Shown piece by piece: positions 22,474 through 24,473 of a stretch of 24,473 bases of DNA (positions are counted from its first letter, which is position 1; each line of letters opens with the position of its first letter). Source of the DNA: Bryobacterales bacterium. GTDB taxonomy: Bacteria > Acidobacteriota > Terriglobia > Bryobacterales > Bryobacteraceae. Position numbers and translations under genes: made by a program. Location of the stretch: positions 1 through 24,473 of the forward strand of contig PKZC01000318.1 of the NCBI GenBank assembly GCA_003132905.1, written 5' to 3'. Below the pieces are notes generated by a model. It was not told where the DNA came from and did no database searches. It saw only the letters and a program-made list of their open reading frames with translations.

Positions 22474-24033
22474 CTAATGAATAATCTGATATTCGCCCGA
22501 CGTCAGGACGACGTAGAGTGCGGCCTGCGCCTTTGCCATGGGGGTGGGGGCCGCGTCCACCGCGTCGGTCGCTGCCTCCTCGAGCGCGGACGACATCGAA
22601 CCATGCAGGAAGGTTGAGTTGATGATGTTCAGCAACGAAGTCGTGCTGCCGGCTTGCTGCACAAATGGCGTCAGGTTTACAGTTGTTACCTTGTCGATCG
22701 CGCCATAGAGCAGCGCACTAACGATGTCCGCGCGATCGGCGGCTGTCTGCGTCGAATAAATTTGAAACTCCGGACCGAGCAATCCACCTTCGATGCGATA
22801 TTGCGGCGAGAAGTAGCTAAACACGCTAGGTGCGTCGAATACGTCCTCACCCAGTTCTGAGCTGTCGGCGTAGACCGTGCTAGCGGGGCCGAGCGTCGCA
22901 TTCAGGCCACGCAGTAGATTGGATACGAACAGCGCCGGCTCGCGCATGTGGCCGAAGTTGGCTGTCGCCACTGCCGTTGACTCCGCCCGTGCTTCCGGAT
23001 CGGTGAGAATTGCTGCGATCACCGCCTGCAGGTTTCCTGTGAAGCCAGTGCCATCGTCTTTAAAGACGTTCGACACCCGCGAGATGTACTGCGGGCTCGG
23101 ATTACTGGTGACCAGGTGCTCAATTAACTGTTTGGAAACGAAGGGCGCCATGGTGGGCTGCGCCATCAGGGCATCGAGCAGTGAGTTCAAGTCTTGTTCC
23201 GCAGTCTGACCAGCCGGAACGGCGATCCCGCTGAAAATTGTTTTCGCGCTGGTGTCGTGCTCGGATTCCACGGCGAACATGGGGCCGAAGAAATATTGTG
23301 GATTGTTCTTCTTGGGCGTCGCCCCGGGCGCAGTGGGATAAGTCCAGCCGGTTAACAGCTTGGCCATGTTCGTCACCACCGTTTGATCGTAAGTGGGAAC
23401 GGGGTTTTTGTTCGAATCCAGAACCGGCGTGCCGTCCGGATTTAGTTGCGTGAGCCCGAGGGTGAACAGCTGCATCAGCTCGCGCGCATAATTTTCATTG
23501 GCGGAAGTGTTCTTCGCAGGGTTGCCTTTGTCGTTGTTTGCCATGTTCAGGTAACGGCCCATGGCAGGGCTGAGCGTCACCGCGCGAATCAGGTCGCGAT
23601 AATTTCCAAAGGCATTGTCGCGAAAGATTCTCCAATAGGGCGGATAAGCATAGGCGATCGAGTTACCGCTCATCGAGACCACCCAGATTTGACTCAACGC
23701 GAACGCTACACGCTGGCGGAGTTGATCCTGTCCGGTAACGGTATTCTGAAAAAACGCGGCCTGCACCGGATGAATGTTACGGTTGGGTTTACCGCTGGAA
23801 TCGAGTGGCGGCTGATCTGGAATGTCGGATGTGTTCAAAGAGAACTGCGCGTTGAGCCAGTTGCCGATTCCCGTCTGTTGTAGCTCCGCAATCGACGTTG
23901 GTGTGGGGCCCCAAGTGGCTTGGTCGAGAAAGCGCGCGGCCGCGCCGGCCGACAATTGCTGTGTGCTGGACTGGCCGAATCCCGGACCAATTGCCAGGAA
24001 TACGCCTAAGTAAACGATGTTCCAGATTCTCAT
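22474..24033 (-). CDS. DUF1800 exported protein
   Basis: This 519-aa protein has a Sec-type signal peptide (1 to about 20, ending GFGQ) and the DUF1800 domain: ARFLDQATWGPTPTSI (about 33-48), LRQRVAFALSQIWVVS, RIFRDNAFGNYRDLI, AVTLSPAMGRYLN, NENYARELMQLFTLGL (about 178-193), LTGWTYP and a C-terminal YVVLTSGEYQIIH. The NENYARELMELFTLG segment is the family's most conserved mark. It lies directly upstream of the DUF1501 gene; this DUF1800-DUF1501 pairing is recurrent in Planctomycetota, Acidobacteriota and related groups, and the pair probably acts together outside the cytoplasm. Activity is unknown. The start at 24033 begins the signal peptide; the ribosome binding site is weak. Confidence 0.94.
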   Translation of the reverse strand: MRIWNIVYLGVFLAIGPGFGQSSTQQLSAGAAARFLDQATWGPTPTSIAELQQTGIGNWLNAQFSLNTSDIPDQPPLDSSGKPNRNIHPVQAAFFQNTVTGQDQLRQRVAFALSQIWVVSMSGNSIAYAYPPYWRIFRDNAFGNYRDLIRAVTLSPAMGRYLNMANNDKGNPAKNTSANENYARELMQLFTLGLTQLNPDGTPVLDSNKNPVPTYDQTVVTNMAKLLTGWTYPTAPGATPKKNNPQYFFGPMFAVESEHDTSAKTIFSGIAVPAGQTAEQDLNSLLDALMAQPTMAPFVSKQLIEHLVTSNPSPQYISRVSNVFKDDGTGFTGNLQAVIAAILTDPEARAESTAVATANFGHMREPALFVSNLLRGLNATLGPASTVYADSSELGEDVFDAPSVFSYFSPQYRIEGGLLGPEFQIYSTQTAADRADIVSALLYGAIDKVTTVNLTPFVQQAGSTTSLLNIINSTFLHGSMSSALEEAATDAVDAAPTPMAKAQAALYVVLTSGEYQIIH

Positions 24034-24242
24034 CCGATGCGCGTGGTTCCCTTTCCAATGCTATGAACACTACTAGTGGGTTGGAGTGTCGCAAATTTCT
24101 CGAAATCTTCCACTCAGGTGTATTGCTGAGCAAGCCTGTGGGCAAGGCTACGCATTCGTTACTAACTTTTTACGAGGCTCGCTTTTGTCTTGCGCTTCGC
24201 ATGCCCTCCGTAATCCGTCCGTCGGGACAGTCCGGCGCGTTC

Positions 24243-24473
24243 TCAAATTGCGGCTTCGGTGGGCGGCGGGTCTGCTTGGAAATGGGGGTGGGCGGCGTAA
24301 CGGGTGGGGTTTTGACGCATCAGGTGTCTTGCGTGGCGCTTGACTTGTTCTTTTGAAAAAACGAAGCCATCTTGTTCTGAAAAATCGTCAGAGGGCTCCC
24401 AGGGAAGTCCTTTGTGCTGCTGGCGTAGGAAGAGTTCGGCGGCTTCGGTGAGTTGGCGGCGTTCCAGGCGGCG
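24243..24473 (-). CDS. 3' end of an unidentified gene, running off the window edge
   Basis: Reading inward from the window end, the minus-strand frame starting at base 24473 stays open for 76 codons and stops with TGA at 24245-24243. The translated piece is strongly protein-like and hydrophilic: it includes RRLERRQLTEAAELFLRQQ, GLPWEPSDDFSEQ, FSKEQVKRHARHLMRQNP and a Pro-rich end. Its beginning is outside the window. The alternating charged residues and lack of a hydrophobic segment suggest a cytoplasmic, partly helical, possibly DNA- or RNA-contacting protein. I do not recognise a family. It lies on the same strand as, and 209 nt upstream of, the DUF1800 gene; the gap (24034-24242) shows no clear feature. 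Confidence 0.6.
   Translation of the reverse strand, partial: RRLERRQLTEAAELFLRQQHKGLPWEPSDDFSEQDGFVFSKEQVKRHARHLMRQNPTRYAAHPHFQADPPPTEAAI

Noticed and set aside
24086..24343. Short plus-strand open frames in 24086-24356
   Set aside because: They have no plausible ribosome binding site or domain, and overlap the more protein-like minus-strand frame ending at 24243.

Overview
The window reads as chromosomal DNA from a GC-rich free-living bacterium, most likely an acidobacterium of the Bryobacterales/'Solibacter' type. That placement is an inference. It rests on a DUF1800/DUF1501 pair, DUF6152, repeated secreted metallo-beta-lactamase-fold (MBL) proteins, a DUF763 gene and a glycogen/trehalose debranching operon. 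No rRNA, tRNA, CRISPR array, insertion sequence or phage gene was recognised.

Region 1 (17-6257, all minus strand) is a train of exported proteins. In transcription order it encodes: a 622-aa fusion of an uncharacterised secreted domain (here 'domain B') to an MBL-fold hydrolase; a DUF6152 protein; a stand-alone domain B protein; a stand-alone MBL-fold hydrolase; two paralogous 260-residue secreted proteins ('family A', which look like distant relatives of domain B); and a small cupin. Most junctions are tight (a 2-nt gap, a 4-nt ATGA overlap, 21 nt, 15 nt). Two looser junctions (83 and 55 nt) carry a possible promoter and a pair of hairpins. A divergent gene at 6404-7087 encodes an exported carboxymuconolactone-decarboxylase-like protein. 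A second domain B-MBL fusion lies at 9696-11519 on the plus strand, followed with a 1-nt stop/start overlap by a frameshifted short-chain dehydrogenase. The window therefore holds five copies of the A/B domain and three MBL domains, with B and MBL separate but adjacent once and fused twice. This is the best candidate here for an undescribed periplasmic system.

Region 2 (7100-9627) separates the two parts with a VapBC toxin-antitoxin pair that has a clear operator-like inverted repeat, a DUF763 gene, a DUF892 (YciE/YciF-like) ferritin-like gene and a large hairpin.

Region 3 (12280-14945) has a short-chain dehydrogenase-fold protein without the usual Tyr/Lys catalytic pair, a divergent citrate/tricarballylate-type MFS symporter and an exported DUF2911 protein.

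Region 4 (15000-21096) is a translationally coupled alpha-glucan operon: glgX, treZ and a GDE-type amylo-alpha-1,6-glucosidase. Stop and start codons overlap at both junctions, and there is no treY in view.

Region 5 (21119-24473, minus strand) has a Tat-exported DUF1501 protein, a DUF1800 protein upstream of it in the same operon, and the 3' end of a further gene that runs off the window edge.
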